This document shows, one piece after another, positions 34,534 to 43,967 of a DNA stretch of 64,000 nt. Below the pieces are notes generated by a model. That model was not told the origin of the DNA and did not search any database. It saw nothing but the letters and a program-made list of their open reading frames with translations. The position numbers and the translations under genes were made by a program. Each line of letters begins with the position of its first letter. Positions within the stretch are counted from its first letter, which is position 1. Source of the stretch: Desulfoluna butyratoxydans (GTDB lineage Bacteria; Desulfobacterota; Desulfobacteria; Desulfobacterales; Desulfolunaceae); NCBI RefSeq assembly GCF_900699765.1, contig NZ_CAADHO010000004.1:1-64000 (forward strand), in the 5' to 3' direction.

Positions 34534-35712
34534 ATGGAAGAACTAGTCTATCCGCGCGAGCGCGTTCTGGGAACACTTACCCTTGTCCTGGGGATTACGG
34601 TGTGGGGTCTTTTGATCCTTGGTACTGTCGGGGTCGCGCTGGTCGTGTTGCTTGTGGGGTTTGTGTTTTATCTTTTTGCCCAATCCGCCCTCATCGCCCA
34701 TATCAAGGGCAACGGCATCGAGCTGTCCCAGGAGCAGTTCCCCGACCTTTACGCCCAGTTTGTCTACTGCAGCAATCTTCTGAAATTCCAGGAGGCTCCG
34801 AAAGCCTACATTTTAAACGGCGACGGCGGTTTCAATGCCTTTGCCACCCGGTTTCTCGGAACCCATTTCGTGGTGCTTTTTTCCGATGTGGTGGATGCCA
34901 TGGCAGCCCATGACGACGGGGTGAAATTTTACATCGGCCATGAACTCGGGCACATCAGGATGAAACACCTCACCGGGACCATGCTTCGCTGGCCGGTTCT
35001 CTGGCTTCCCCTCCTCGGGGCGGCCTATTCCCGGGCGCGGGAGACCACGTGTGATCGTCACGGCCTGGCCTGCTGCAAGACGCCGGAAGGGGCGGGACGG
35101 GCCCTGGCCGCTCTGTCCGCGGGGGCTGAGCGATGGAAAGACATGGACCTCAAGGCTTATCTGCTCCAGAGTCGGCAGACGTCGGGGTTCTGGATGTCTT
35201 TTCATGAGCTGATCTCCGGTTACCCCTGGGTCTCCAAGCGTGTGGCCCGGGTGGTGGCACCCGAAGCCAAGGAACCATCGCGCCATGGGCTCGCCTATGT
35301 ATTTGCCGCCTTCCTGCCCTACGCCGGTCGTCTCGGGTCCGGGACCGGCCTGATTATCCTGATTTATATTGTGTTCGCGACTATTGCCGTGAGCGTCCCG
35401 CAATTTTCCACCTACAAGGTCAAGGCCCATACCACCGCGGTGATGCACGAGACCCGGCCGGTGCGCGAAGCCATGGCAGCCTATTACAAGATGACGGAAG
35501 AGATCCCCACCCTGGAGGACATCGGGGTACTGGATGCGTTGCCGGACGGCAGCCATCTGTCGGTGGACGCGTCCAACATGACCCTCACCGTGGACATGGA
35601 AGAGGGAGAGCTTCTGTTCGTTCCCTCCATGGACGACGAGGGGCATATCTTCTGGGAATGCAACGCGGGGGAGGGGTTGTTCCCCAGCCAGGTGCCTTCG
35701 TATTGCCCGTAA
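34534..35712 (+). CDS. M48-family membrane metallopeptidase
   Basis: The 392-residue protein has two N-terminal membrane helices (about 10-52), then the M48 catalytic domain with HELGH (136-140, within FYIGHELGHIRMKHL) and the downstream third-ligand Glu in SRARETTCDRHGLACC, which fits the ExxxD pattern of the family. A third membrane segment lies near 270-290. A small soluble domain ends the protein. M48 membrane peptidases (HtpX-like) degrade damaged membrane proteins. ATG 34534 follows AAAGGAG. The neighbour downstream has a HELTH motif in its own DUF4157 domain, suggesting a processing relation (inference). Confidence 0.88.
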   Translation: MEELVYPRERVLGTLTLVLGITVWGLLILGTVGVALVVLLVGFVFYLFAQSALIAHIKGNGIELSQEQFPDLYAQFVYCSNLLKFQEAPKAYILNGDGGFNAFATRFLGTHFVVLFSDVVDAMAAHDDGVKFYIGHELGHIRMKHLTGTMLRWPVLWLPLLGAAYSRARETTCDRHGLACCKTPEGAGRALAALSAGAERWKDMDLKAYLLQSRQTSGFWMSFHELISGYPWVSKRVARVVAPEAKEPSRHGLAYVFAAFLPYAGRLGSGTGLIILIYIVFATIAVSVPQFSTYKVKAHTTAVMHETRPVREAMAAYYKMTEEIPTLEDIGVLDALPDGSHLSVDASNMTLTVDMEEGELLFVPSMDDEGHIFWECNAGEGLFPSQVPSYCP

Positions 35713-35825
35713 CCGTGTATTCAAGGGGTAGGTTCTGCGTCATATAGCCTCCGGTATGTCGTTCGTGGAAGGCGTGATGATCCTTCAATGTCTGCGCGGT
35801 TTCTGTTGGATATAGGAGAACGTTC

Positions 35826-37370
35826 ATGCGTATTTTTTTACGTCAGGCCAAAGAGGCCAAAGGGACGGTGGCGACCCATACCGGCGGCAGTGTGCCCCCG
35901 GCCCGGGGAGGAACATCTGCCCTCAGGGTGCAGCGGGCCGTGGGGAACCACGGGATGCAGCAATGGATGGCGCGGGGAGGCGAACACACTGCATCCGGCC
36001 CACGGGGCCTTTCCTCTTTGCCCTCGGTGACCGTCGGCGGCGCCGGTGGGGAGAGGGCCGAGGAAGAAGCCCACCGGGTGGCCCGGCAGGTGACGGCCAT
36101 GCCGTCACCGGAGGGTGTTGAAACGGCCCTTGCCGGGCCGAGGGATGCCTGTTTTACAGGCCCGTTGGGGCTGAGGTCCTCCGGGGTTCCCCTGGACACC
36201 GGGACCCGGGCCTATATGGAACCACGCTTCGGTCGGGATTTTTCCGGCGTCCGGGTCCACAAGGGGGATGAGGCCGCCGAGCTGGCCGCGTCCCTTCATG
36301 CCCGGGCCTTTGCCATGGGGACTCATATCGTGCTGGGCAAGGGGTTGCCGCCGTCGGACTCGTCTGCAGGGCGGCAGGTGATGGCCCATGAACTGACCCA
36401 CGTGGTTCAGCAGCGGGGCTCCGCTTCGATGGTGGCCCGGCTCAGTCCCAAAGACTGCTCTAAGGACTGTGCAAAGCCGGATCCTGTAAAGCATCCTGCC
36501 ACGGGTAAGTTTTCCATCACCGTGTACGCGGACAAAGAGGGGACCTTTCTCCTGCTTCCGTTAACCCACAAGGTGGGCCACTCCTGGGTGAGGCTGGAGG
36601 ACGACAAGGGGACCTCCTGGACCTACGGGTTCTGGCCCCAGTGGGGCTATGACGGCTCCAACATCACCAAAGATGTCAAAGGATGCGTGCATCACCCGGA
36701 TACGCGCCATACGCCCACAGCCTCCCAGCGTTTTGTCCTCACCGCCGCTCAGTTTGCGGCGGCCATGAAGGAAGCGCGGAAAACCTGTCGGTCCAAACCC
36801 AACTACAATCTTTTTGGCTTGCAGTGCACCACCTTTGTCAAGCGTGTGCTGGCCGCCGCCGGACAGTCTTTCGGCGGCTTCGGCCTGGTCTGGGACAGCC
36901 CCAACGCCCTCGACTCCTGGATGCGGACCCACGCTCTGCAGCTCGGCACCAGCGTCACGGGCGGGACCTCGGCTCCGGGCAAGGCAGGGGCAGGGACCTT
37001 CGGTCTGGATCTCTCCTATCGGCATCAGTTTTATTCGCTCCTGGGTGCCAAGCTTCGACTTTACGGCCTGGGCCGGGCCGAGGTGAGCGATCCGGTGACC
37101 TCCCTTACGGCCGGTGCCGGCGTGGAGTTTAACCCGAAAAAAGTCTGGCTCCCGAAGCCCTTTCTGGAGGGTGGGGGCATCATCGGCGACCTCAACCCGG
37201 AGCCGGGGCTTTCCGAGTTTGGCGCGGGGGCCACGGGATCGGCCGGGCTGCGCTTCAACCTGGATGAGGTGGGGTACGTGGGCGTGGAGTACAATCTGGT
37301 CAAGGATTTTGCCCGGGACGATCCCGTCCTGCATCGGTTCATGATCACCGCCGGGTTCCGTCTTTTTTAA
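35826..37370 (+). CDS. DUF4157 (eCIS-core) protein fused to a putative papain-like domain and C-terminal barrel-like domain
   Basis: The 514-residue protein starts with a low-complexity region (1-110), then a DUF4157 domain (about 120-200: MEPRFGRDFSGVRVHKGDEA, ARAFAMGTHIVLGKG, HELTHVVQQ with HExxH at 188-192). Next is an unnamed domain with GHSWVRLED (His252), YGFWPQWGYDG and QCTTFVKRVL (Cys334); the His-before-Cys order and the CTTFV motif suggest a circularly permuted NlpC/LRAT-like thiol hydrolase. The last 130 residues (385-514) alternate hydrophobic/polar strands and end in Phe like outer-membrane barrels. DUF4157 is found in effectors of extracellular contractile injection systems; no eCIS structural genes are in the window. 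Confidence 0.8.
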   Translation: MRIFLRQAKEAKGTVATHTGGSVPPARGGTSALRVQRAVGNHGMQQWMARGGEHTASGPRGLSSLPSVTVGGAGGERAEEEAHRVARQVTAMPSPEGVETALAGPRDACFTGPLGLRSSGVPLDTGTRAYMEPRFGRDFSGVRVHKGDEAAELAASLHARAFAMGTHIVLGKGLPPSDSSAGRQVMAHELTHVVQQRGSASMVARLSPKDCSKDCAKPDPVKHPATGKFSITVYADKEGTFLLLPLTHKVGHSWVRLEDDKGTSWTYGFWPQWGYDGSNITKDVKGCVHHPDTRHTPTASQRFVLTAAQFAAAMKEARKTCRSKPNYNLFGLQCTTFVKRVLAAAGQSFGGFGLVWDSPNALDSWMRTHALQLGTSVTGGTSAPGKAGAGTFGLDLSYRHQFYSLLGAKLRLYGLGRAEVSDPVTSLTAGAGVEFNPKKVWLPKPFLEGGGIIGDLNPEPGLSEFGAGATGSAGLRFNLDEVGYVGVEYNLVKDFARDDPVLHRFMITAGFRLF

Positions 37371-37453
37371 CCCGTGTTTGCCTTTTGTGGCCCAAGGGTT
37401 TAAACCGTTTGAGGCAACTGAATTGTTACACGGTTTTTTTCTGCGAGGTCAGC

Positions 37454-37990
37454 ATGGGATACTCCATCGAGCTTTACTTTGATCCGGACTTTGAGGCCGC
37501 CATCCGGCGAGTGTGGGATGTCCTCGCCGCATCCGGGGTGCCGTCCGTTCTCCAGCAGATCGGAGGGCGGCCCCACCTGAGCCTTGCGGTCCTTTCCTCC
37601 ATTGATGAGGCGGTGATCCTTGGGCTGGCCAAGGCGTACGCGAAGGAGTGTTTTCGATTCCCCATTACCTTTCCCGCCATCTCCCTGATTCCCGGGGAGC
37701 AGCACACCGTGATCCTTTCTCCGGTTCCGAACCGGCCCCTTCTGGACATGCAGCAACGCCTATACAGCCTTCTGGATGGCTGCGCCCACCCTCCCTTCCA
37801 TCGGTACATCCCCGGACGATGGCTTCCCCACTGCACCCTTTCCAAGGAACTCTCCGGCCCGGATGCCATGAAGACCATGGAGCTGTGCCGCCAAAGCGCC
37901 GTAACCGGGGCTGCTGAGGTCCGTGAGGTGGGGGTGATCGAGTTCAGGCCGCGGCGAGAACTTGGTCTCTTTTCTCTCCTGAATCCGTGA
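37454..37990 (+). CDS. 2H phosphoesterase (2'-5' RNA ligase-like) family protein
   Basis: The 178-residue protein has both H-x-T/S motifs of the two-histidine phosphoesterases: RPHLSLAVL near residue 41 and LPHCTLSKEL near residue 120. Homologues cleave or seal 2',5'- or cyclic phosphodiester bonds in RNA or small nucleotides. ATG 37454 follows GCGAGG and gives the family length. It stands 84 bp downstream of the DUF4157 gene on the same strand; whether it belongs functionally is unknown. Confidence 0.83.
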   Translation: MGYSIELYFDPDFEAAIRRVWDVLAASGVPSVLQQIGGRPHLSLAVLSSIDEAVILGLAKAYAKECFRFPITFPAISLIPGEQHTVILSPVPNRPLLDMQQRLYSLLDGCAHPPFHRYIPGRWLPHCTLSKELSGPDAMKTMELCRQSAVTGAAEVREVGVIEFRPRRELGLFSLLNP

Positions 37991-38285
37991 CAGAATAGGT
38001 TTTTTTGCGTCACGGGTTGTGGGGGATGCCCGCGGGGCGTTTTACGGACTTGACAATATAAGGCATCACCCGGTATCAGCGGTTGACTTTTTTATGTCAA
38101 GACCTGTAAACCCAAGTGAGGAAATGGGCCGGGACGACGCGTATTTTTCTGCCTGCGTCGTCGCGGCATTCTCAAGATGGGGTGATGTGTGTATCGGCAC
38201 GGGGCCTGTGGGGTCCGGTCGTGTGCTGGTGTGAGTGTTTTACGTAGGGGCTGTGGGCGCCTGTTATTTGGTTTTTGGAGTACAC

Positions 38286-41200
38286 ATGTTTCGTTTTTCA
38301 GATATGCGGATCCGGTTCAAGCTTATCCTGCTCTTTATTATTTCCGGTGCCGTTCCCCTGGTCGTCATCGGCTATTTCGGGGCCCGGCTGTCCACGGACT
38401 CCCTTCTGGACAAGTCCTTCGATCAGCTCAGCACGGTGCAGGTGATCCGAAAAGGGCAGATTGAGGAGTATTTCGCGGATCGTCATGCCGGCATCGCCTT
38501 TATGGCCGAGTCCAAGCGGACCCGTGAGCTGCTGGCGGTTCTCAAGTCCCAAAGGGCCCTGTCCCGTAAAGGCGCGGCCGTGGGGCTGGACAGCCGGTCC
38601 GCCGATTACTGGCGTCAGGTGGAACCCTACAGCAAGATGATGGACGTCTATGCCCGCAACTACGGGTACCACGATATCTTTGTGGTGGATGCCGACGAGG
38701 GGGACGTCCTCTTTTCCGTTGCTGGCGAAGACGACCTCGGCACCAACCTGCGCCACGGTGCCTACAAAGAGACCGGCCTGGCCTCGGTATGGCGGGAAGT
38801 TGTGGCCACCGGCAAGACCGCTGTGTCTGATTTTGCCGCCTTTAAGCCCAGCGGGGGCCTTCAGTCCCTGTTCATGGGGCACCCCATCCGATACGACAGC
38901 GACGCCGTCAAAGGGGTCTTGATTTTTCAGTTTTCACCGGAGCAGGTGACGCATATTGTGGATGCCCGCCAGGGGATGGGTAGTACCGGTGAATCCTATC
39001 TTCTCGGGATCAATGTGAAAACGGATCGTTTTGAGCTGCGGAGCAATGTGAAGACCATCGGTAGCGGGAAATTCGTGGTGGGGTCTACCCTCAAGGACCC
39101 GCCTGAGTATTGGGATGACGCAGTCCGGGGGGGGATAGAAGGCGGCCACGATACCTACATGGACAGCATCGGCCAGGCCGTTTTGGTTGCTTACCATCAG
39201 CTGGATATCCCCGGCCTTGACTGGTACCTCATCTCCAAAATCGACAGGCACGAGGTCACCGCACCGGTGAGGGGTATCTATCGGATGATCGGCCTGGTGG
39301 CCGGACTGCTCCTTGCCTGCATCGGTATCGGGGCGTTGTTTTTTTCCCGCGCCATCACCCGGCCCCTCATTGCGGACATCCGGTTTGCCGAGGCCATCGC
39401 CAACGGGGAACTCAATGCCTCCCTCAAGCTCAACCAGAGGGATGAGCTGGGGGCCCTGGCCAGGGCGCTGAACAACATGGCGCGGAAACTCCAGAACCTG
39501 GACTGGCTTAAATCAGGTAAAGAGGGGCTGGACGACAAGTTGCGCGGAGAACACGACAGCGGCCAGCTGGCCCGTCGCTTCACGTCTTTCATGGCCCGGC
39601 ACATGGATGCCCAGCTCGGGGCCCTGTACCTCATGACCGACAAGGGCCTTGAACTCAAGGCGAGTTATGCCTTCACGGACCGCAGCGGCAATTTCAACTG
39701 CTTCGCCCTCGGGGAGGGCATGGTGGGCCAGGCAGCCATGGAAAACGAGATCCTGGCATTCAGCGACATGCAGAGCGGAGCCCCAGCCGTGAACTTCGGG
39801 GCGGGGGAGACCATCCCGTCCAACTTCATCGCGGCACCCGTCTCCTTTGAAGGCGCGGTGGTGGGTGTGCTGCTTCTGGGGTCGGTGAGCGGTTTTTCCG
39901 AACTCCAGCGCCGGTTCATCGAGCAGAATATGGAAAACGCGGCCATTTTGTTCAACGCCGCCAAGTCCCGCCAGACAATCCACGATCTCCTGGAAAAGGC
40001 CCAGGAGCAGCAGGAGGCCCTGCGGGTGTCCAACGAAGAGCTGGAGGAGCAGGCCAAGGCCCTGAAAGAGTCCGAGTCAGAGCTCCAGGCTCAGCAGGAG
40101 GAGCTGCGGGTCACCAACGAGGAGCTGGAAGAGCAGACCAAGGCCCTGAAGGAGTCCGAGTCCGAACTCCAGGCCCAGCAGGAGGAGCTGCGGGTCACCA
40201 ACGAAGAGCTGGAGGAGCGGACCCGGGCCCTGGAGGAGCAGAAAGAGGCCATCTCATGCAAGAACACCGACCTGGAGGCTGCCCAGGAGGTGGTCAAGCA
40301 GAAGGCCCGGGACCTTGAGATCGCCAGCAAGTACAAGTCCGAGTTCCTGGCCAACATGTCCCATGAGCTTCGGACCCCCCTGAACAGCATTCTGATTCTT
40401 TCCCAGATGCTCTCCAAGAACAAGGACGGCAACCTCTCGGAGCGTCAGGTGGAGTCAGCCAAGGCTGTCCACGCTTCCGGTGCCGACCTTCTGGCCCTCA
40501 TCAACGAGATCCTGGATCTCTCCAAGATCGAAGCGGGCAAGGTGGAGCTGGTTATCGAGGACGTGACCATGGACGGGCTCATGGGCGATACCCGGCGGCT
40601 GTTCAAGGATGTGGCCGAAGACAAACAGATTTCCCTGGATTTAAGCGTTGCCCCGGGCGTGCCGGAGATGGTCCGTACAGATTCCCAGAGGCTCCAGCAG
40701 ATCCTGCGGAACCTTTTGACCAATGCCTTCAAGTTCACCGATCGGGGCTCGGTGGCCCTCACCGTGTCCCGCCCCGGCCCCGATCTCCTCGCCAGGGCGG
40801 AGATGGAGCCCGAAGGTGTTCTCGCCTTTGCCGTCACCGATGACGGCATCGGTATCGCCAAAGAGAAGCAGGTGGCTATCTTCCAGGCCTTTCAGCAGGC
40901 AGACGGCAGCACGAGCCGCAAGTACGGCGGCACCGGCCTGGGCCTGTCCATCTCCCGGGAGCTGGCCAAGCTGCTGGGCGGCACGATTTTGCTGGACAGC
41001 GAAGAGGGCAAGGGCAGCACCTTTACCGTGCTTCTCCCCGAGGCCTATCAGGGCACGACCCCGTCCGCCACGGCCGAAGCGTCTCCGACCCCGGAGCCCG
41101 CACCCGCCCGTCAGGAGAGCGCGCCGGTCTCTTCGCCTGCGCCGGTGCCTCCGTCAGTCGACTGCAGCGTTCCGGACTGCCCCCTGGCAGCCCCTGCCTC

Positions 41201-42425
41201 TCCTCCTTGCGAGAGCGATTACGTGGAGGATGACCGCAAATCACTGACCCCGGAGGCAAAGAGCCTTCTCATCATCGAGGATGATCTCAACTCCGCCAGG
41301 ATCATGCGGGATTTTGCCCGGGAGCGGGGGTTCAAGTGCGTGGTGGCCGAAGACGGGGAGACCGGGCTGCATTTTGCCGATTACTACAAGCCCAGTGCCA
41401 TCATCCTGGACATCGGCCTGCCGGGCATCGACGGCTGGACCGTCATGGAACGCCTCAAGGGAAACTCCGAACTCCGGCACATTCCGGTGCACTTCATGTC
41501 CGCCAACGACAGTTGCCTGGATGCCATGCGCATGGGGGCGGTGGGCTACCTCACCAAGCCGGTGAGCATGGAGAAGGTGGAAGACGCCCTGAGTAAACTG
41601 GAGGACATCGCCTCCAAGCCCGTGAGCCGGCTTCTGCTGGTGGAAGACGACAAGATCCACCGGGAGAGCATCGAGACCCTCATCGGCACCGGGGATGTGG
41701 AGACCACCGCGGTGAGCTCGGGCAGGGAAGCCCTGGCAGAGCTGGACAGGGGAGGGTACGACTGCATGGTCCTGGACCTCGGCCTGGAAGACATGACGGG
41801 CTTTGAACTGCTGGAGAAGATCCGCCTGAGCCCCACCTCCACCCGGGTGCCCATCATCATCTACACGGGACGGGACCTGACACGGGATGAGGAAAAAGAG
41901 CTCAACCGCTACGCCGAGAGCATCATCGTCAAGGGGGTCAAATCTCCGGAGCGGCTCCTGGACGAGTCCGCCCTGTTCCTCCATCGCGTGGAAGCCAACC
42001 TGCCGGAGGAGAAACGCAACATGCTCAAGATGGTCCACGACAAGGAGGCGGTGCTGAGCGGCAAGACCATCCTGCTGGTGGACGACGACATGCGCAACGT
42101 TTTTGCGCTCTCCAGTGTTTTAGAGGAACGTAACATGGACGTGGTCATTGCCAGGAACGGCATCGAATGCCTGGACAAGCTCAAGGCCATGGAAAAGGTG
42201 GACGCGGTCCTCATGGACATCATGATGCCGGTAATGGACGGCTACGAAGCCATGACGGAGATCCGCAAGAAAAAGGCCTTCTCCAGGCTGCCCATCATCG
42301 CCCTGACGGCCAAGGCCATGAAAGGGGACAGGAGCAAGTGCATCGAGGCCGGTGCCAGCGACTACCTGGCCAAACCCGTGAACGCGGAAAAACTTCTATC
42401 CATGCTGAGGGTCTGGTTGTACTGA
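38286..42425 (+). CDS. Large hybrid histidine kinase: Cache-HAMP-GAF-HisKA-HATPase-REC-REC-REC
   Basis: The 1379-residue protein has membrane helix (12-32), extracytoplasmic dCache-like sensor (33-330), helix (337-360), HAMP (361-415), GAF (430-560), coiled coil with exact internal repeats of ALKESESELQAQQEELRVTN (565-675), HisKA with His693 in ANMSHELRTPLNSIL, HATPase (about 795-915; GTGLGLSISREL) and three receivers beginning near 990 (LLIIEDDLNS), 1115 (LLLVEDDKIH) and 1260 (ILLVDDDMRN). All three retain the acidic pair and an Asp at the phosphorylation site (LDIGLPG, LDLGLED, MDIMMPV). A Pro/Ala-rich linker (925-975) precedes REC1. GGAG before ATG 38286 sets the start. It heads an operon with CheR, CheB and a cyclase. 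Confidence 0.93.
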   Translation: MFRFSDMRIRFKLILLFIISGAVPLVVIGYFGARLSTDSLLDKSFDQLSTVQVIRKGQIEEYFADRHAGIAFMAESKRTRELLAVLKSQRALSRKGAAVGLDSRSADYWRQVEPYSKMMDVYARNYGYHDIFVVDADEGDVLFSVAGEDDLGTNLRHGAYKETGLASVWREVVATGKTAVSDFAAFKPSGGLQSLFMGHPIRYDSDAVKGVLIFQFSPEQVTHIVDARQGMGSTGESYLLGINVKTDRFELRSNVKTIGSGKFVVGSTLKDPPEYWDDAVRGGIEGGHDTYMDSIGQAVLVAYHQLDIPGLDWYLISKIDRHEVTAPVRGIYRMIGLVAGLLLACIGIGALFFSRAITRPLIADIRFAEAIANGELNASLKLNQRDELGALARALNNMARKLQNLDWLKSGKEGLDDKLRGEHDSGQLARRFTSFMARHMDAQLGALYLMTDKGLELKASYAFTDRSGNFNCFALGEGMVGQAAMENEILAFSDMQSGAPAVNFGAGETIPSNFIAAPVSFEGAVVGVLLLGSVSGFSELQRRFIEQNMENAAILFNAAKSRQTIHDLLEKAQEQQEALRVSNEELEEQAKALKESESELQAQQEELRVTNEELEEQTKALKESESELQAQQEELRVTNEELEERTRALEEQKEAISCKNTDLEAAQEVVKQKARDLEIASKYKSEFLANMSHELRTPLNSILILSQMLSKNKDGNLSERQVESAKAVHASGADLLALINEILDLSKIEAGKVELVIEDVTMDGLMGDTRRLFKDVAEDKQISLDLSVAPGVPEMVRTDSQRLQQILRNLLTNAFKFTDRGSVALTVSRPGPDLLARAEMEPEGVLAFAVTDDGIGIAKEKQVAIFQAFQQADGSTSRKYGGTGLGLSISRELAKLLGGTILLDSEEGKGSTFTVLLPEAYQGTTPSATAEASPTPEPAPARQESAPVSSPAPVPPSVDCSVPDCPLAAPASPPCESDYVEDDRKSLTPEAKSLLIIEDDLNSARIMRDFARERGFKCVVAEDGETGLHFADYYKPSAIILDIGLPGIDGWTVMERLKGNSELRHIPVHFMSANDSCLDAMRMGAVGYLTKPVSMEKVEDALSKLEDIASKPVSRLLLVEDDKIHRESIETLIGTGDVETTAVSSGREALAELDRGGYDCMVLDLGLEDMTGFELLEKIRLSPTSTRVPIIIYTGRDLTRDEEKELNRYAESIIVKGVKSPERLLDESALFLHRVEANLPEEKRNMLKMVHDKEAVLSGKTILLVDDDMRNVFALSSVLEERNMDVVIARNGIECLDKLKAMEKVDAVLMDIMMPVMDGYEAMTEIRKKKAFSRLPIIALTAKAMKGDRSKCIEAGASDYLAKPVNAEKLLSMLRVWLY

Positions 42426-42426
42426 T

Positions 42427-43275
42427 ATGAATGAATCCGAACGCATCGAAAACGAACGCCTTGAGATCCAGATGCTCCTTGAGGCCATCTACCGGAAATA
42501 CGGCTACGATTTCCGAAGCTACGCCTTTACCCATACCAAGCGGCGCCTGGAGCACCGCCGGTCCCTGGAGGGCCTGGACACGTTCTCGGACATGCAGCAC
42601 CGGGCCATCCATGACGAGGCCTTTTTCAACACCCTGCTCCTGGACCTCTCCATCAACGTCACGGAGATGTTTCGGGACCCGTGGTTCTACAAGCGGGTGA
42701 GGGAGGTGGTCTTTCCACATCTTCGCACCTACCCCTTTGCCAAGGTGTGGCATGCCGGGTGTTCGGCGGGCCAGGAGGTCTATTCCATGTGCATCCTTTT
42801 GGAAGAGGAGGGCATGGGCGACCGCGTGCAGGTGTACGCCACGGATTTCAACGAGCTGATCCTGCAAAAGGCCAAGGAGGGGATCTACCCCATGGACCTG
42901 GTGCGTGAGTACACGGCCAATTACCAGAAGGCTGGCGGAGACAGCTCTTTTTCGGATTACTACACCGCTGATTATGATAACGTGATCATGAAACGGTCCC
43001 TCAAGGAGCACGTGCTCTTTTCTTCCCACAACCTGGTCACCGACGGGGTGTTCGGGGAGATGAACCTGATCTTTTGCAGGAACGTTCTTATTTATTTTAA
43101 CCGGGAGTTGCAGAACCGGGTGTTGAACCTTTTTTACGACAGCCTGTGTCCCGGCGGGTTTCTCTGCCTTGGCTCCAAGGAGAGTATCCGGTTTTCAAAC
43201 GTGGCCGACCGGTTCGAGGTCGTGTCCGAGCGAGAAAAGATATACCGAAAAAAGCGTGGCCCGTCCGCCCTGTGA
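42427..43275 (+). CDS. CheR-family protein-glutamate methyltransferase
   Basis: The 282-residue protein has the CheR N-terminal helical domain (1-75; YGYDFRSYAFTHTKRRLEHR) and SAM-binding domain with VWHAGCSAGQEVYSMCILLEE as motif I, VQVYATDFNELILQKAKEG as acidic loop and MNLIFCRNVLIYFNRELQ near the C-terminal part. It begins one base after the kinase stop. CheR adds methyl groups to receptor glutamates; here it may act on the sensor kinase or a partner, since there is no MCP gene in the operon. The product lacks the pentapeptide-tether TPR domain. Confidence 0.92.
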   Translation: MNESERIENERLEIQMLLEAIYRKYGYDFRSYAFTHTKRRLEHRRSLEGLDTFSDMQHRAIHDEAFFNTLLLDLSINVTEMFRDPWFYKRVREVVFPHLRTYPFAKVWHAGCSAGQEVYSMCILLEEEGMGDRVQVYATDFNELILQKAKEGIYPMDLVREYTANYQKAGGDSSFSDYYTADYDNVIMKRSLKEHVLFSSHNLVTDGVFGEMNLIFCRNVLIYFNRELQNRVLNLFYDSLCPGGFLCLGSKESIRFSNVADRFEVVSEREKIYRKKRGPSAL

Positions 43276-43312
43276 GAACCCGGCAGACAGGCCATGGCAA
43301 AGGATGAAACGC

Positions 43313-43876
43313 ATGAAGTCATTTGAAGCTGTTGTCATCGGCGTTTCAGCCGGAGGCCTCGCCGCTCTGGAGGCGATCCTGCCGGTTTTGGACGAATCAT
43401 TCGGGTTGCCGGTGCTTGTGGTTCAGCACCTCAGCCCGGACACGGAGAGCTATCTGCCGAAGCACCTGGACATCCGGTGTGCGCTGCACGCCAAGGAGGC
43501 CGAAGACAAAGAGCCCCTGAAGCCGGGGACTGTCTATGTGGCGCCTCCCAACTATCACCTTATGGTGGAGGCGGACAGGACCATTGCCCTGTCCACCGAG
43601 GAGCGGGTAAACTTCTCGCGGCCGTCGGTGGATGTGCTGTTTGAGACGGCGGCCGAGGTGTTCTGCCAGGGGCTGGTGGGGGTGGTCCTCACCGGCGCCA
43701 ACTCCGACGGCGCGGCCGGTGTTGCGAGAGTCAAGGCACTGGGCGGCCTGGTGGTGGTGCAGGACCCCGAGACCGCCGCGGCAGATGCCATGCCCAGGGC
43801 CGCCATCAAGGCGGTGACCCCGGACCATGTGCTTCCCTTGGAGCGCATCGGTCCTTTTTTGAAAACACTGGCCTGA
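43313..43876 (+). CDS. CheB-type methylesterase domain protein (no receiver)
   Basis: The 187-residue protein is only the catalytic half of CheB: Ser12 in VIGVSAGG, His39 in VVQHLSPD and Asp132 in TGANSDGAAG form the triad. The receiver domain that normally represses CheB is missing, so control must come from elsewhere, perhaps from one of the three receivers of the adjacent kinase. The start is 43313 with AAGG nine bases before; ATG 43304 is the alternative. The gap to cheR is 37 bp. Confidence 0.9.
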   Translation: MKSFEAVVIGVSAGGLAALEAILPVLDESFGLPVLVVQHLSPDTESYLPKHLDIRCALHAKEAEDKEPLKPGTVYVAPPNYHLMVEADRTIALSTEERVNFSRPSVDVLFETAAEVFCQGLVGVVLTGANSDGAAGVARVKALGGLVVVQDPETAAADAMPRAAIKAVTPDHVLPLERIGPFLKTLA

Positions 43877-43967
43877 CAGAAGATGAAGCATCCCGTCGTG
43901 GTGTGCGGGGGCTTTCTGAATAGGGCTGTTGATCGTTTATGTTCCATCAATACCACAAAGGTTTGTC

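Noticed and set aside
38133..38162. GACGACGC/GCGTCGTC hairpin before the hybrid kinase
   Set aside because: Eight-base stem with a long loop and no supporting context; could arise by chance in GC-rich DNA.
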